NCBI GenBank assembly: GCA_013365365.1
Contig: JABVXU010000028.1
Span: 124,001 to 188,000 of the forward strand
Source: Cruorifilaria tuberocauda
Lineage: Eukaryota > Nematoda > Chromadorea > Rhabditida > Onchocercidae
Reading direction: 5' to 3'
DNA length: 64,000 nt
Shown here in pieces: positions 1-12,382 of the stretch (within the stretch, counting starts at the first letter, position 1; each line of letters starts with the position of its first letter). The notes beneath the pieces were generated by a model. The model had not been told where the DNA came from and did not search any database. It saw only the letters and a list, made by a program, of their open reading frames with translations. Made by a program: the position numbers and the translations under genes.

Positions 1-43
1 ATGTTAAGCTATTTTCATGCACTTTTCGCAAGTAATTCAGTAC

Positions 44-1924
44 CTGAATTTTCTGCTTTCGTTTGTAACAACTGCAACTTCAACTTCTGATGCTTTCAAA
101 TCAACACCCAAAGACGACTGCAAACATTCAAGGGCCAGCTAAAAGCAGATTTACTAATATCACTTTCAAATAAATTTGAATAAATAATTAAAGTCATTTA
201 CTGTTTTTAAATAAAAGTGGTATCAAAAATGAAGCTAAAATGAAAGAACTTAATAAAACGATAAACTTTTGTAAAAAGTGTAAAATGCGTTAAGAAAATG
301 GGGGGAGAGAGAGAGCCAGGTCTATTGATTAAGTAAATGAACAAATCTAAGCTCACAATAATATTTTAGCTTAAAAAATGCTAAGAAAAACTTATTTTAT
401 TCTACTTCTGATAAAATAGGTTCAATTTTTATCCAAGTTGGTTAAGATATTTGAAAGCCAAAGACTTGAACAAATTCTTTTATATATCTTAGTATAATGA
501 TAAAACATACCTGTACTGTACCTTCGTAATCATAATCAGTCTTCTTCTTAAGCTTTTTCTCCAAAAAACTATTTGCAGGTTGCTGCTTCACACCAACTCC
601 AACACCACGCATTCCTCGATAATAACCAGCCGGATCTACGCGAAATATTTGAGGTCCTTCCTCATCATCATACGAGATCAGCAGCATAACTACAAAGCAT
701 AACTATAACCGTTAGTTCTGTACAGACCAATTATTCCCTCATTTCATTTACTTGATAAAGATGCTGCCACGGTTCCAACCACGGTCTGTTTAGCCTACTT
801 ACACATATCCCAGAACAGATAAAGAAATCATTTCATTTTATAAAAAAAGAAGCACAACATGATGCACTAAATGCCTGAGAACATAATAAAATTTCCGAAT
901 TTGATTTGACATGCCTCAAAAAACTAATTTCAGATAACCTTTTATATAAATCACATACCACAACCCAATGAACGCAACTCAGCATTCTGTGTATAATACT
1001 GATTGAGATCAGCCATTCTTCTACTAAGCTGTTCTACTGACATGTTATAACCGTTCTTGTATTTCCACTCAGCCGCCTCTATTTGAGCCCGTTTAACTTG
1101 GAATTTACTGTCCGCTTAAAATAGGCAGTTAAAACGTTAGTTTATTTAATGATGCACTTAGGATACTTTTAAAACTTTTCTTGGAACAAAAGCATAACGA
1201 ATACCACGGTCAATTTACTACTTTTGCACTTCCCAACAATATTTTTATCTGCTGAATTTTTATGAGTAATCTAAGATAACCTTCCAGATATAATTTTTAA
1301 TCAAGAATTATTGAACAAAACATACGTATCATGCCAACCATTGCACAGCCAATTGTTGGTGTTAATTGGTATAAACTTGTCACAGATTCAGCCACAATCA
1401 ACTTATCCTGAAACTAATGTATGTGTTATAAGTTCACATTTTTCACTCACTGAGTGGTGACAATATAAGAAAAATAAAAAACTTGAGAGATACACTAAGT
1501 CAGCTTCGATGCTGCATCTAGTACTGCATTTAATAAAAAAGCATTGTATAGCATTATGCATTTAAAATCTTTTCTAAAAGAAGCCATATATTTTACGATT
1601 ATGAAATATTGGATGCAAAAAAACGTACAGGCACACGTTTCTGCACAGCTACGACAGCACAGTCAGCACCTTTCACAGCAACAGCAGTTAAATTCGTTGA
1701 ATTTATCGCCTTGAAAGCGTACTCTAAAATGAAACGAAAAATATGAATTAGCAAACAAAATATGAGGTAGAAATAATATTCGAAATAATAGATATAAGGC
1801 TTTTTACGGAAATCGATTTACTGAGGGCAAGTTACAAAAATGCCTTACCAACTTGGTATACTCGTCCTTCAGGAGAAAAAATAGTAATGTGACGGTCGAA
1901 TCCTGCACTGCTTCCTCGCGACAT
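44..1924 (-). CDS. pas-1: 20S proteasome subunit alpha type-6 (3' end outside window)
   Basis: This encodes the alpha-6 subunit of the 20S proteasome, one of seven alpha subunits forming the outer rings that gate entry of substrates. The start reads [16 protein letters not shown], the alpha-subunit N-terminal signature, followed by [13 protein letters not shown] across the first intron. Later exons give [19 protein letters not shown] and [11 protein letters not shown], all expected of PSMA6. Six exons join in phase: 1849-1924, 1629-1723, 1326-1407, 959-1114, 511-689 and 44-138. The last visible exon ends in KFR at a GT donor, and about 20 C-terminal residues should lie beyond base 1, so the gene is cut by the window edge and is not broken. 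The ATAD5-like gene lies 683 bases upstream on the same strand, so co-transcription is possible but unproven. No unusual residues were seen. Confidence 0.95.
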
Positions 1925-2607
1925 ATTAAGTCCTGAAACGAGATTATGTTGACAATATATCCATTTTCGATTACCATAAATGTCGGTGAACGTTTGCTCT
2001 ATGAAGAATATATGAGAGGTTTTCACGGTTGCATCAAACCGCTTAAAAATATATAGATACAGAAAGCAAGATTCAAAAATGTTAAAAAAATGCTAATTTA
2101 GGTTCATTTATTTACTTTTAGCTACTAAATTCAATATCACTTGAGAATCGTCGAAGTAATGCTGCCAAAAACTAGAAATATGGAATATGAGGAAATATGT
2201 GCCAAACAAAATATGATCGATAAGCTCACAACATGAAAATTAAAATTTTCATAAAACTTCTTAAATGATCACTGGAATGTTATTTTATTTCAAGTTACTG
2301 GAGTTACCAAATTATATTTTTTTATAATAATATGAGTCAAAGAGATGACCTTCATAATATGAAAAACTCCATTCAGATGCAAAATATATTTACTATACTA
2401 ATAAATAGCATGTTACATAAAACTGAAAAACTTGGAATACAATCAATGAGAAAGTATCACAGTTTAAATGAACAATCAGTATAAACATCATGACCGAAAT
2501 TCTTCTTTCTTCAAAAACAGCATACTTTCATATCATAAAATTTCCAATCTTGATTTCTAATCTAGAATACTTTTTTCCGCAAGTTCTAGAACAATATTTC
2601 CAAGATA
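1925..2607. other. Intergenic spacer between ATAD5-like gene and pas-1
   Basis: AT-rich spacer between two genes on the minus strand. I see no coding exon in it. It holds the 3' flank of the ATAD5-like gene and the presumed 5' flank (promoter or trans-splice region) of pas-1. Confidence 0.6.
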
Positions 2608-5600
2608 TCAATAAGTTAGTAGATAATATTGAGTTAAAGTATTTTTTAGAGTACCACTTGAATCTATTTGTAAGTCACCATGTAATTCATCAAAATAATG
2701 TCGAGCTCGACGAGAGGAAGGCATTTTGGCACTAGATGCTTTGTTTATGATGCACAAATACGGTATGTAATCAAGTATCACATCTGCAAAATAGCTTTTT
2801 AAAAATTACAATGAAATTTCTGTGATTATTATTTGGACGCAGCAGTTAATTGAAAGTTGTGTCAACTATTCGTGCAAAGCAAGCAACTCTGGAATAGATT
2901 AGGTTTTCACCCTTTATAAAGAGTGATCAAATTTTGCATTTATGAGGATATTGACAAAAAGAACCTAAAAAATCTAAGCAAATTAAGAACCAAATATGCC
3001 AAATAAGTCAAAATTGATTGGAAAACTTACCAGATAATGGGAAATACTCGATTACAGGTAGTACAGAACGACTAACTTTCACTGCAATATGCACGTCACT
3101 CTTCTCTATGGAGTATAGATCCTCGTCCTCTCTAAAATCAAAATTTGGCAAATTAGGCGAATAAATTAAGCGGTTCCATTTTTTAAAAAAAAGAACGTAA
3201 TGCGAACTGATTCGCTGATGAAACGACTGATCCTGGCTCGTATGAATGATCATAGCGTAAGATGGCATTGTATGAAATGGGATAGCATTTTTTGGGTAAT
3301 GTTTCAAATTCCACTTGCTCTCCATTTTTAAGTCGTTCTATCAACTGCAAAAATTTGAAAATTTGAGTAGTCATTGAAATAAATTTAGTTCCCATACCTT
3401 TCCATTATATTTAAAACTAGCTTACCATTCCCAAAGAATTATTGCTGTCTTCTCCACAGTAAAATTGAAGCTGATTGATACAAGCTCGTAAGTCACCATT
3501 ATACTGCTCAGCCAAGGCACAACAGATATCGGAACAAACTCTGATGTTTAAAGCAGCACACAGTTCCTGAAAACATTCGAATTATTTCTGTTCAATAGAA
3601 AATAAAACAAAAATAATTGTGAGAATTAATAAGCATACAAAATATTATCAAAAATAAAAATAATAAAAATCCTACCGATTTTAAATAACGTACCTGCAGA
3701 TGCGAAGAAACGGTTTGCACTTCTGGTCTAATTAAAGAAAATACGAGGAAGGGCACTTCAGATCCTAGCTGTTTGCGAACAAAAGAAATGTCTGAAGTAG
3801 CCAATGACTACGACGTAAATACATATTATAAATCTATAACTAACAATGAATATATGAAACAAGAAGTGAATATTGGGAAAAAAAATCCAAAAATTAACCT
3901 TCACAAACAATAATAATTGGGGTATGAGCAACCTTGCACAGAGCTCTTAGTGCTGGCCAGAATCCATCATCGTATTTATCATATATTACATCGCACTAAA
4001 AGAGTGATTTTTTTAGAGTTATGTAAAAATTTCACACCAAAAAACAATAAATAAAAATTACATCGTCAACTAAGATAATGGAGTCTTCAATCGCTCCTTC
4101 ATTATTCCCATTTCGAAAAAACATTTGGTTCACCATAGCCGTTGAAAACTGAAACAATTCAGCGTAACTTTTCCAGAAAATATTAAAGTTATAAAATCAT
4201 TGCAAGTTCGGTAGAAAATAATAAACTCGCACCGATAAACTTCTTGATTTTTCAATAAATCTTGAAACTGGAAAATGAGAAGCAAATTTTCACGATCAGA
4301 AACAAGAATCAAAAATAACTGAAATCAAATAATTGATAACAATGAGACCTTATGAGAATGTGTAGCTCCCTGCAACTTACACTTCAGCTGCAAGCCATTT
4401 CTCTTTTCATTAGAAGCAATTTCTAATACATGCATTTCATAACGCTTCGAGGCTGCATAAACCTGAAACAAATTAACGATAACATTTCAGCACTCCATTT
4501 ATTATTGTTTTTATCGCCTTTCAAAAAGTTTTTTAAAGATTACTAATGATGTTTTGCCACTTCCACATTGACCATATATGATAGCAGTATTGCACAAATG
4601 TCCTTCCTCATCAGAATCAAATGAATCGAAGGAGTCCGAATCACGCTTATTATATCGACTGGTTATTACATCTGCAAAAGTCAAGACGATAGCATTATCA
4701 TATAGTATATTACATTTATTCGTTAAGAAAACAAGCAGGTCAGCTAGCAACATTTCCTAACTAGGCATGGAAGAATACCTTTCTCATGATTCCTGCTTTT
4801 CTGCAAACGTTCTTTCCAATTATTAATCCAATCACATAGTTTACGAACAATGGAACTGTCAATAATTAATTCGTCAACTTCTATTGGTCTCAATGCCTCG
4901 CTCCAAATGTTCTGTTGCAATTCTTCAGTAAGCGATTTCCATCTTTCAAATTTTGACCACTTCTTTCTTACACTTCAAAAGAAATTTCCATTAATAATTT
5001 TTCAGAATAATAAACAAGGATCGGAAACAAAAGGAGAAAAAAGCACCTTTTTGGTCTCAGCAGAATGCGTGAATCAGCAACTGTCTTTTTCAAGCCTGTA
5101 CCTTCAACAAAGCTCTTCCGCCAGAACGACATTTGAAACGTACTGTTATCGTATGAAACCATCTTAGGAACTTGGCGTCCACGAAGTTTACAGGGCAAAT
5201 CATAGTTAACAGCTGCAATCTCAGCATATCCAATGTTCGAGATGCTCGGAAAAGGTGCAAAGTCCATTTCATTCGTCAAAACTGTAATGCAGGATATTAA
5301 AGCTTATATAAACTAAAGACAATCTTGCCTCTTGGTTTTGAGTCTTCTTGGCGTGGAATGAATCAATTCTAGTAATACACCAAAATTCGAACCTAGTTTC
5401 CTTTCATGTTTTGAAATGTAATTCGTTCTCGCATCGATATGATTATCACAATTTGAAGAGATATTTATGGCTGTCTCCAATTTATTCGTTGTCGTCTGCC
5501 CAATACTTCTTGCACTCAATTTTTTCTTGCAGAAAGTCAGCGAGTTCCGAGAGGTACTGTTCAATTTTTGATCGTTAAGGAGTATCACATCATCATTAAG

Positions 5601-8600
5601 AAGTATCACATCATCATTCATCTCATCAGTATTTTGCTAAATTTATTGATAAATAACTTAAAGTCAAGACAATATTATGTTAGTCTTCAATATTAATCGA
5701 AAACTCCTTAAACAGACAATAAATTAAAACTGCTGGCAAACATTAACCGAACAGTAGACTTTCAAATATAAAGCTACGAAAATCTACAGTTCGGCTGATG
5801 TCTGCTAACATTAATTGGACTCAAAGCTGAACAGATTAGACTAAAGCTGCAAAATGCTGCTAAAATTGAGCACAGAAATCGATAAGCATTTTCATTAAGG
5901 AGGGACTGGTTTCCTATAACATAAATTAATGTTGAGATCTCAAGACAAATGAATAGTAATGAATTCTTCATTTTCTCATAAAAATTTACATGCCATCCAT
6001 ACCGGGCACAACCAATTAATTGAAAAAATTCTAATCAAATTTAAATGCTGATGAAGATAGAATCTCCTACTAACGAGTATTAATCAATCTGTTCTACGAA
6101 TTTCTTTCGGAAATGCTGGTTAAAAATTTATATGCTCAACTCGTTGGACATATGCATGACTTCAATTATTGAAAAGTCACCTCGGACAAACTTTCTTTCA
6201 TTTCTTCTACAATGATTGTTTGACGGCTATTGGAAGCCGGTAATTCTTCAACCGCTTTCTTCAATAATAGTGACTTCCGACGACATTTATTTTCTTTCTC
6301 TTGCTTTTCTGAAAAGCGATAAAATAAAGAAATCAAACACTGTGGTCTAAGCAGAGAATGGAATAACAGATGACTATTGTAAATCATCTGTTCTGAATAA
6401 ATTAAGAAATCAAAGTGGTAAATATTTTAAAAACTGTCTTTTATGTTACCTACTTGGTAATCCCCCAAAGCTTCGCCTACGTGATGACTGTTTTTCCATC
6501 AGTACATTGACGGGTTGCACTGTAATTTCACCGGTGATCTGTTTCAATTGATCCGATGTAAGTGCATCATTTTCTCCATCAATAAAATGATCCCATTGGT
6601 TCGGTATGTCTTGCAACCATTTCTTAACTCTGAAATAATGTTACTAAATAGTTCAAGAGATCTGGAGAACTTACTAAAAACCTAAAGGTTAATTCATTTT
6701 TATTATATCATTTTCATTAAAACTTCAAAAATTTATCAAAAATGAAGATATACTTTGCTTTTGGTCCTGTACGAGGGACGACCGATAAAGATTCTATACC
6801 AGTATATGTTTTATTGCACTGCTGCACATCATCAGTACCTTTATCATCTGCCATACTTGCATTTTCCTCGCATTTGCCACTTGCATTTTCCTTATTCTCA
6901 TTTATGTTCTGCAAAACGAACAATTTCAATATAAATCTCGTGCGCGTTTGATGTGTATTAAGACTGAATCGTAATCTTATTTTGAATGCCACTAAAACGA
7001 AAACATTTGAAGCGTTCAATTACCAATCAAACAAATAAAACTGTTGCGAGCAAAATATCTGCTGAATAACCGTTTAAATACAATCAATCAGTAATGAAAG
7101 AACCTCTTTCGGCCCAACGGAAAGACTTCGTAATCGATCTCCACGCACCCAAATGACAGATGCTTCCTCTTTAAATGTCTGCAATTTGTTTTAATAAAAT
7201 ATACGAATTTCTGAAATGATATTAACTTCAAGTGGGTCATAACTATCAAAACCTCCGTAAAAGTTAAGAGATTGTTCCGCAATTTAATTCCATTGTTTAG
7301 AAACAAATTCCAATCTGTAAATTAACTTTTAAAAATCGATAAAAAAATGTCATAAGTTGAATTACAATAAACAAATATCTATATCAATTGACTTATGATA
7401 TTTTTTTGTCGGTTTTTGAAAATTAATTTATCAATTAATCGCACTTCAAAAAGTGCGACCAGAACTTACCATACGTCGCTTGGTTCTTTTCACTGCAGTA
7501 TTTTCTTCTGATATATTCGATATCTCGCAAAGATTAGAAGGTTTCTCTTTTATAGAATTATCATCTTTCTGTTTCGATTGTGACGCATGATCATCTATGA
7601 AAAATATGCGAAAAAATAAGGGTAAGTAATGTATTCTAAAATTCTCCGACATAAAAATTGTAAACATCGAGTGATAATAACTTCGTAGAAATAATCAGAA
7701 AAATCATTGTTAATGATGTCGATTTGTTCACCATTGCATTCATCATTCCTTGGTTTTGAGCATTCTTCAACAACCTTTTCTAACTCTGAATGATACTGGA
7801 AAGTTTCGGATATGGCAGGCAAAAACCTGACTGTCTCATTCCGGAAAATACTGGCAGTAGCATCTTGCAAGATGACATGCTGGGTATCAGATGTGCAAAG
7901 TTCCATATTGTCGCCAACAGTCTGAAAAAGTAAGATTCAAAGAAATATACTTTTTTACGTTTCGAATGGAAAATAAAAAACATAGCTTATAGTTTATAAT
8001 TCGTTTTGAAAAGAATAATGTTCATTTCTTTTAGAAATTCACGTTAAAAAACGTCTAAGGTAAAAAAAAATCTTACTTCTGAAATGGCAGATTCCTTCAC
8101 AATTGGCGGGGAGTCTGGCATTTTTACAATTCCAGGTATTTTCCCAGAGCGTGGAGTGATGTCATGGATATTTAGAACAGAGTGGAAACGCACGTGTTTA
8201 TGTTTATTCCATCCCTTTGCTCTCATTGTTATACGTCGAGCTGCTTTGTAAGTAGCACTTACAAGGATAGGCTTCAGTGATGCTGGTGGAGATTCCGAAA
8301 TTATCTAGAAATAAATAAAAATTGGCACTTTAATACTTAATACTGCAAGACAATTTTCATGTATTAGTATGACAGTGAGAATATTCCTCACTGTCAATAC
8401 TAATATATGAAAATTGATCAATTAGAGAACCGCTAACATTTCAAGACGTATTCACTCAACTCATATGTTGATACCGTACAAAATTGAGCCAATAAAACTA
8501 AAAGAAAATGATGTAATTTCCAATACCGAAATATTATACATAGAGAATTAAAAATCTACTTTGAATTCTTTTATTGAAGCTTTTGATCTTGTTCCGTAAA

Positions 8601-9158
8601 CCGATTTCCGTGAATGCAATGAGCCACGCCGCCTGCTCTCCGAAGTGACTACTTTCCCCTCAAGTGTTTTTTCATTGTTGTTGCTGTTACAATCAAATTT
8701 CGACGTATCGTCAGGAATAATAGCATTCATCCTTGTCTAAAGATTAAATAAAAATTAATCAATTACAGCAATTACATGACTTATCATTTTAGAGAGGAAA
8801 GAAAAGTTCACTGATCGGAAAACTTACATTTCTGAAGAACAACGATGTTCGTCGCCTTAGATGCTTTCGGCCAAATGCAGCTTTTTCTAATGAATCATTC
8901 ATCTACAAAGACAGTTCAAATAATCAGCAAACAAAAACATCTAATGTCTATCACTCACAAAAACGAATTAATTTTATGCATGCTTCAATACAAGCACAAA
9001 ACTGCTTGGTAAAATATTTGAAATAAAATATTTCACCAAAATAATCCTATGATTTAAAAAAATAATGAAATACCAACATTCCTGTCGACGAATAAGACAG
9101 TGTCATTGAATGAATCAGTTTGAGACTGTTTAGAAACAGCCTCTTCATCAGTTGCCAT
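2608..9158 (-). CDS. ATAD5/Elg1-like AAA+ ATPase, PCNA-unloading clamp factor
   Basis: ATAD5 (yeast Elg1) replaces Rfc1 in a clamp-loader-like complex that removes PCNA from DNA after replication. The AAA+ core is clear. Acidic residues plus GHLCNTAIIYGQCGSGKT (about 4555-4640) contain Walker A, and IILVDD followed by CDVIYDKYDDGFWPALRAL (about 3950-4090) contain Walker B. CGDLRACINQLQFYC-type sensor-2 sequence (NGDLRACINQLQFYC) lies near 3450-3540. The C-terminus joins as LSDVILDYIPYL and stops at 2608-2610, as in vertebrate ATAD5. Upstream exons encode a long, polar, probably disordered N-terminal half starting MATDEEAVSKQSQ at 9158. It includes a doubled DDVILL motif and KHVRF. Total length is roughly 950-1000 residues over about 20 exons. 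The first intron needs an unusual GTTGGT donor. The exons at 6.4-9.2 kb could be a separate gene, but strand, phases and the lack of any other start favour one. Confidence 0.82.
5571..5621 (-). repeat. Tandem 21-base duplication inside the ATAD5-like coding region
   Basis: Two adjacent near-identical 21-base units encode NDDVILL twice in a row, followed by ND. Each unit resembles a SUMO-interacting motif: an acidic pair next to the hydrophobic core VILL. The units differ by one silent base, which suggests a fairly recent duplication. Confidence 0.8.
8351..8416. repeat. Long near-perfect hairpin in an ATAD5-like intron
   Basis: The left arm 8351-8379 and right arm 8387-8416 are inverted copies: about 29 base pairs with one mismatch and one extra base, around a 7-base loop. 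It lies in the intron between the exon at 8560-8736 and the one ending near 8305. It could be a miRNA-like precursor, a tiny palindromic element, or an inert inverted repeat. Confidence 0.85.
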
Positions 9159-9500
9159 GCCACATTTGATTACATTAATTATTCCTGAAATAAAATTTAT
9201 TGTTTCTCAAATAAAGTAATGACTGATTAACACACTGTATTATAAGTACAAATTGCGTAATTAAATTAACAAAGACAATAATGAAAATTATAAGCTCCCC
9301 TCCCCCGCTTTTCCATCACTGCGGTGCGAAGGAATGCATCAGCGCCACTTCGCAACAATCTCTTTCTGCCACTTCTGAAAGTCCCGCCTCCCGTACAGAT
9401 TTGGCGTACGTTATATCGATAGTTGCAACGCATTACTGCATACAACGCAAAGGAAATTATCACGCAATAATCTGTGAATGACGTCAGTGTAAATCAAAGA
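9159..9500. promoter_or_regulatory. GC-rich promoter-like island upstream of the ATAD5-like gene
   Basis: Bases about 9295-9435 are clearly richer in G+C and in CpG than the surroundings, and sit directly upstream of the ATAD5-like start at 9158. Short open frames exist on both strands here but show no protein-like features. A promoter or 5' untranslated region is the simplest reading. Confidence 0.45.
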
Positions 9501-10404
9501 TCTACATTACAGGGTCCATGAAGCTCTTTAAAAATAGCCCAAGAAAAAAAGTTACTGTAACTTTAATAATTGCAAGATCAGAGGTCAAGAAGTGTTTGAT
9601 ACTTTTTTGATTTGATATTTGATGCATATGAAGCTGATCAGTGTTAATTAAAATGCAATTTCTTTCATTTCCAGATTCACTAAATCGAATCTTTCCAAAA
9701 TACATCGGAATGCTCTAACTATGTCATCTAACTTCTAACAAATTTTCAATTTTTATCACTTACAGTAATACTTGTCTACAATATACTCGTTAACAGTACA
9801 ATAATATTCAACAAAATGAATGATGCAAATGAGTGAATGTATAAATTTGTTTGACGAAGCAGTATTTATTGCATAGATTATTGATAAGAAATAAATGAAT
9901 TAAATTTTCATATTTTTGAAACTTCTAAAAAGAGAAAATATGAAATTTTTGAAAGAATGTTAATATGAAACTTTTCTTTTTTTCTCTCCTTTTTAAAACA
10001 TAGAAAAGTAGTATTGAATTGATACTAGTAATTATGATACAGGTTGTAAAACAAGAAAAAAAACTTCAACGAATTATGAAAAAGGGAAAGACACATCAAC
10101 AAACAGATTTATTTTTCATTTTTTTAATTGCTGTAAGTTTTCGTTTTATAATTTCATCAATTTCAAATTCAAAACATTCCACTTTCAAAATTTAATGATT
10201 AGCAAGCACGAATAAAAAAGCGAAAAAATATTGGAAATCCGGTTTATTCTAGGTAAACGAGTAATGATTGCAATGATATTTGTTGATGATAAATTTTACT
10301 CTAACAAATAATCCAACCATTTTGAGATTTGTAGCAATTATTATCGTTATTTAAATAAAATTAAACAGATATAAATTGTTCAGTTGCTCGAAATTTCGCT
10401 AACA
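9501..10404. other. AT-rich intergenic region
   Basis: This lies between the divergent ATAD5-like (minus) and SXP/RAL-2-like (plus) genes. No exon or structured element is visible. It should contain the promoter of the plus-strand gene. Confidence 0.6.
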
Positions 10405-10977
10405 ATGGTACGATTTGCGAATGTATTGCTAATATTGGCGACAGTTTATGTGACAAATTGTTTTATGCATCTTAACGGTATAAATTTCCATTTTACATTT
10501 TTTGGAATTAATAAAATTGTTGCAAAAAGTATAAGGCAATAGAAAATCTTTTAAAATGATAGCAAATGAAAATGATTGAAAAGATTTTCAATATTATTCA
10601 TTTCCGTTTTTTATTTTATTTTTAAAAAGTTGCAATTATTTTAATCTCTAATTTTCCATTGTAATTAAAAAGTAAAGTTGAAAAACAAAAGTGAAGTAAA
10701 GGAGAAAGAAAAGAGAAAGTAAACGATGAAAATTTTGATGGGGAAAATAAACGAAATAATTGGTGATATATGGTTAGAGAGGAATTTGTGGCGAAAATCA
10801 CAGTTGCCACAAGCTACATAAATATGAGCAAAAAATTAGTTATCAGTTAAATATTAGGCATAAAATTATACAATCGAATGTTGAATCAAATTATCAGTTA
10901 AAATTATTAATTAATTATAAATCATGAACTTCTCATATACATTTATTTGATAATTTGTCTAAGTCATAAATTCAAAA

Positions 10978-11009
<32 letters not shown>

Positions 11010-12382
11010 TCTCTTTCTCTCTCTCTATATATATTTTTAACATGAAATAATAGAAAAGTCTTAAATTTAATAATAAATTCTAACATATCCTTGTTACCTT
11101 ATTATTTAGATATTAATTTCTAAACTAATATTATGCATAAAGTACTGTTACTGTTATTTTTACATTAAATGAAACTAATTTTGAAAGAATTTGCAGGTTT
11201 CTATCACTACGATAAATACCACCTGCGTAAATTGACGAAACTTCTTCGGGATACATGCCTCACTACACAGCAAGAACTAAAAATGCTATTTTATAATAAT
11301 ACTTTAACAAAACAAGAACTTGATCATGCAATCAGAGAATGGATCAGAAAAAGAAGCGCAATATTAGAAGTGAGTTTTACTATTTATATTTGTTTACTTA
11401 CGCAGAAATTAAATTAAATTCAATTAATGGTTATAGTCTTCATATTTCTGGATAATAATTGGTTGGCACATTTCGATTTTAGGATTAAAATAATTCGTGA
11501 AATATTAACGTATTGATATATTCTAAGATCTAATGGTATCTCGAGAGCATTTATAACTGTCTGATATGGATGAGTATTAAAAAAGCTGAATTAATTGTAT
11601 TTTGTTTGATCAATATTAATAATCATCCGTAGGGCCTACAACAATAATTTTATTTTTAAGATTTCAATTACTGAATAATTAAAGATATATTTATTCTTTA
11701 ATTTTGTTCATTAATAAAGTACTTTTTAGAAAACGAAGAGAAATATAAAAATTAAAAAAAAACATTAAGTTCTTAGTATTTTCCAGAATTTTCTACTTCT
11801 TGTAAAGATCATAGGAATTATTTTCCTACAACTTAACAATATTTTGTTAATTTCTCACAATTTCATAATATTTTTATAATTTCGCAGAATACTATCAGTG
11901 AAAATTTAAACGAACGTCGGCAACAAATCAACGAAATGCGAAGAATCGTTGAAGAATCGAAGACTGCAAATTTGCAAGAACAGAGAGCTTTATTAGCGAT
12001 ATTAGATATTAAAGCAAATATGTCTCTGACAAGTTCTCAAGAAAAGGAACAAATCGATCAATTTATGAAATCGTTTAATCGAACTGATCGTATCAGACTG
12101 AATGCACTGTTGCAACAAACTTTGTTGAAGCAACGACGTAAAACCCGTTCAGTACAAATGCAGAAATCCCTCCCGCATCAGTCATTTCTCGATGAGGAAA
12201 AATCAGATGAAATTTTCGAAGATTGTGAATCATTAATTTTATGCAAATTACGCTGTAATTTAGAGGATGAATGCAACGTTATATTCTTGAATTTAAACGT
12301 TACGAGAGGAGTCGAATTCATAGACGTGAGCGGAAATTGTACGAATGAAGGAAATCAAATAGTTGCGGTCAGTTTAATTTAA
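10405..12382 (+). CDS. Secreted SXP/RAL-2 (DUF148) family protein
   Basis: Three exons (10405-10477, 11197-11369, 11888-12382) join in phase to 246 residues. The first exon is a signal peptide (MVRFANVLLILATVYVTNC). The middle has the DUF148 pattern: a helical segment with YNNTLTKQELDHAIREW, then a charged coiled region (ENLNERRQQINEMRRIVEE). This family is nematode-specific, includes filarial SXP and RAL-2 antigens and Anisakis ANIS5, and is usually secreted or surface-associated; its molecular role is poorly known. Unusually, an extra C-terminal segment of about 80 residues follows a basic RRKTRS stretch and holds five cysteines (CESL, CKLRC, DECN, GNCT), with sites NVT and NCT fitting N-glycosylation. 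The stop at 12380-12382 may lie in an intron: a GTCAGT donor at 12368 could join an exon at about 12504, adding only Trp before a stop. Confidence 0.78.
10979..11034. repeat. CT-rich microsatellite in intron 1 of the SXP/RAL-2-like gene
   Basis: Runs of CT with interspersed CTTT units, ending in a short TA run, inside the first intron. Confidence 0.95.

Noticed and set aside
9266..9481. Overlapping frames on both strands in the GC-rich island
   Set aside because: Open frames are expected in a short GC-rich stretch; no protein features, and the position fits a promoter.
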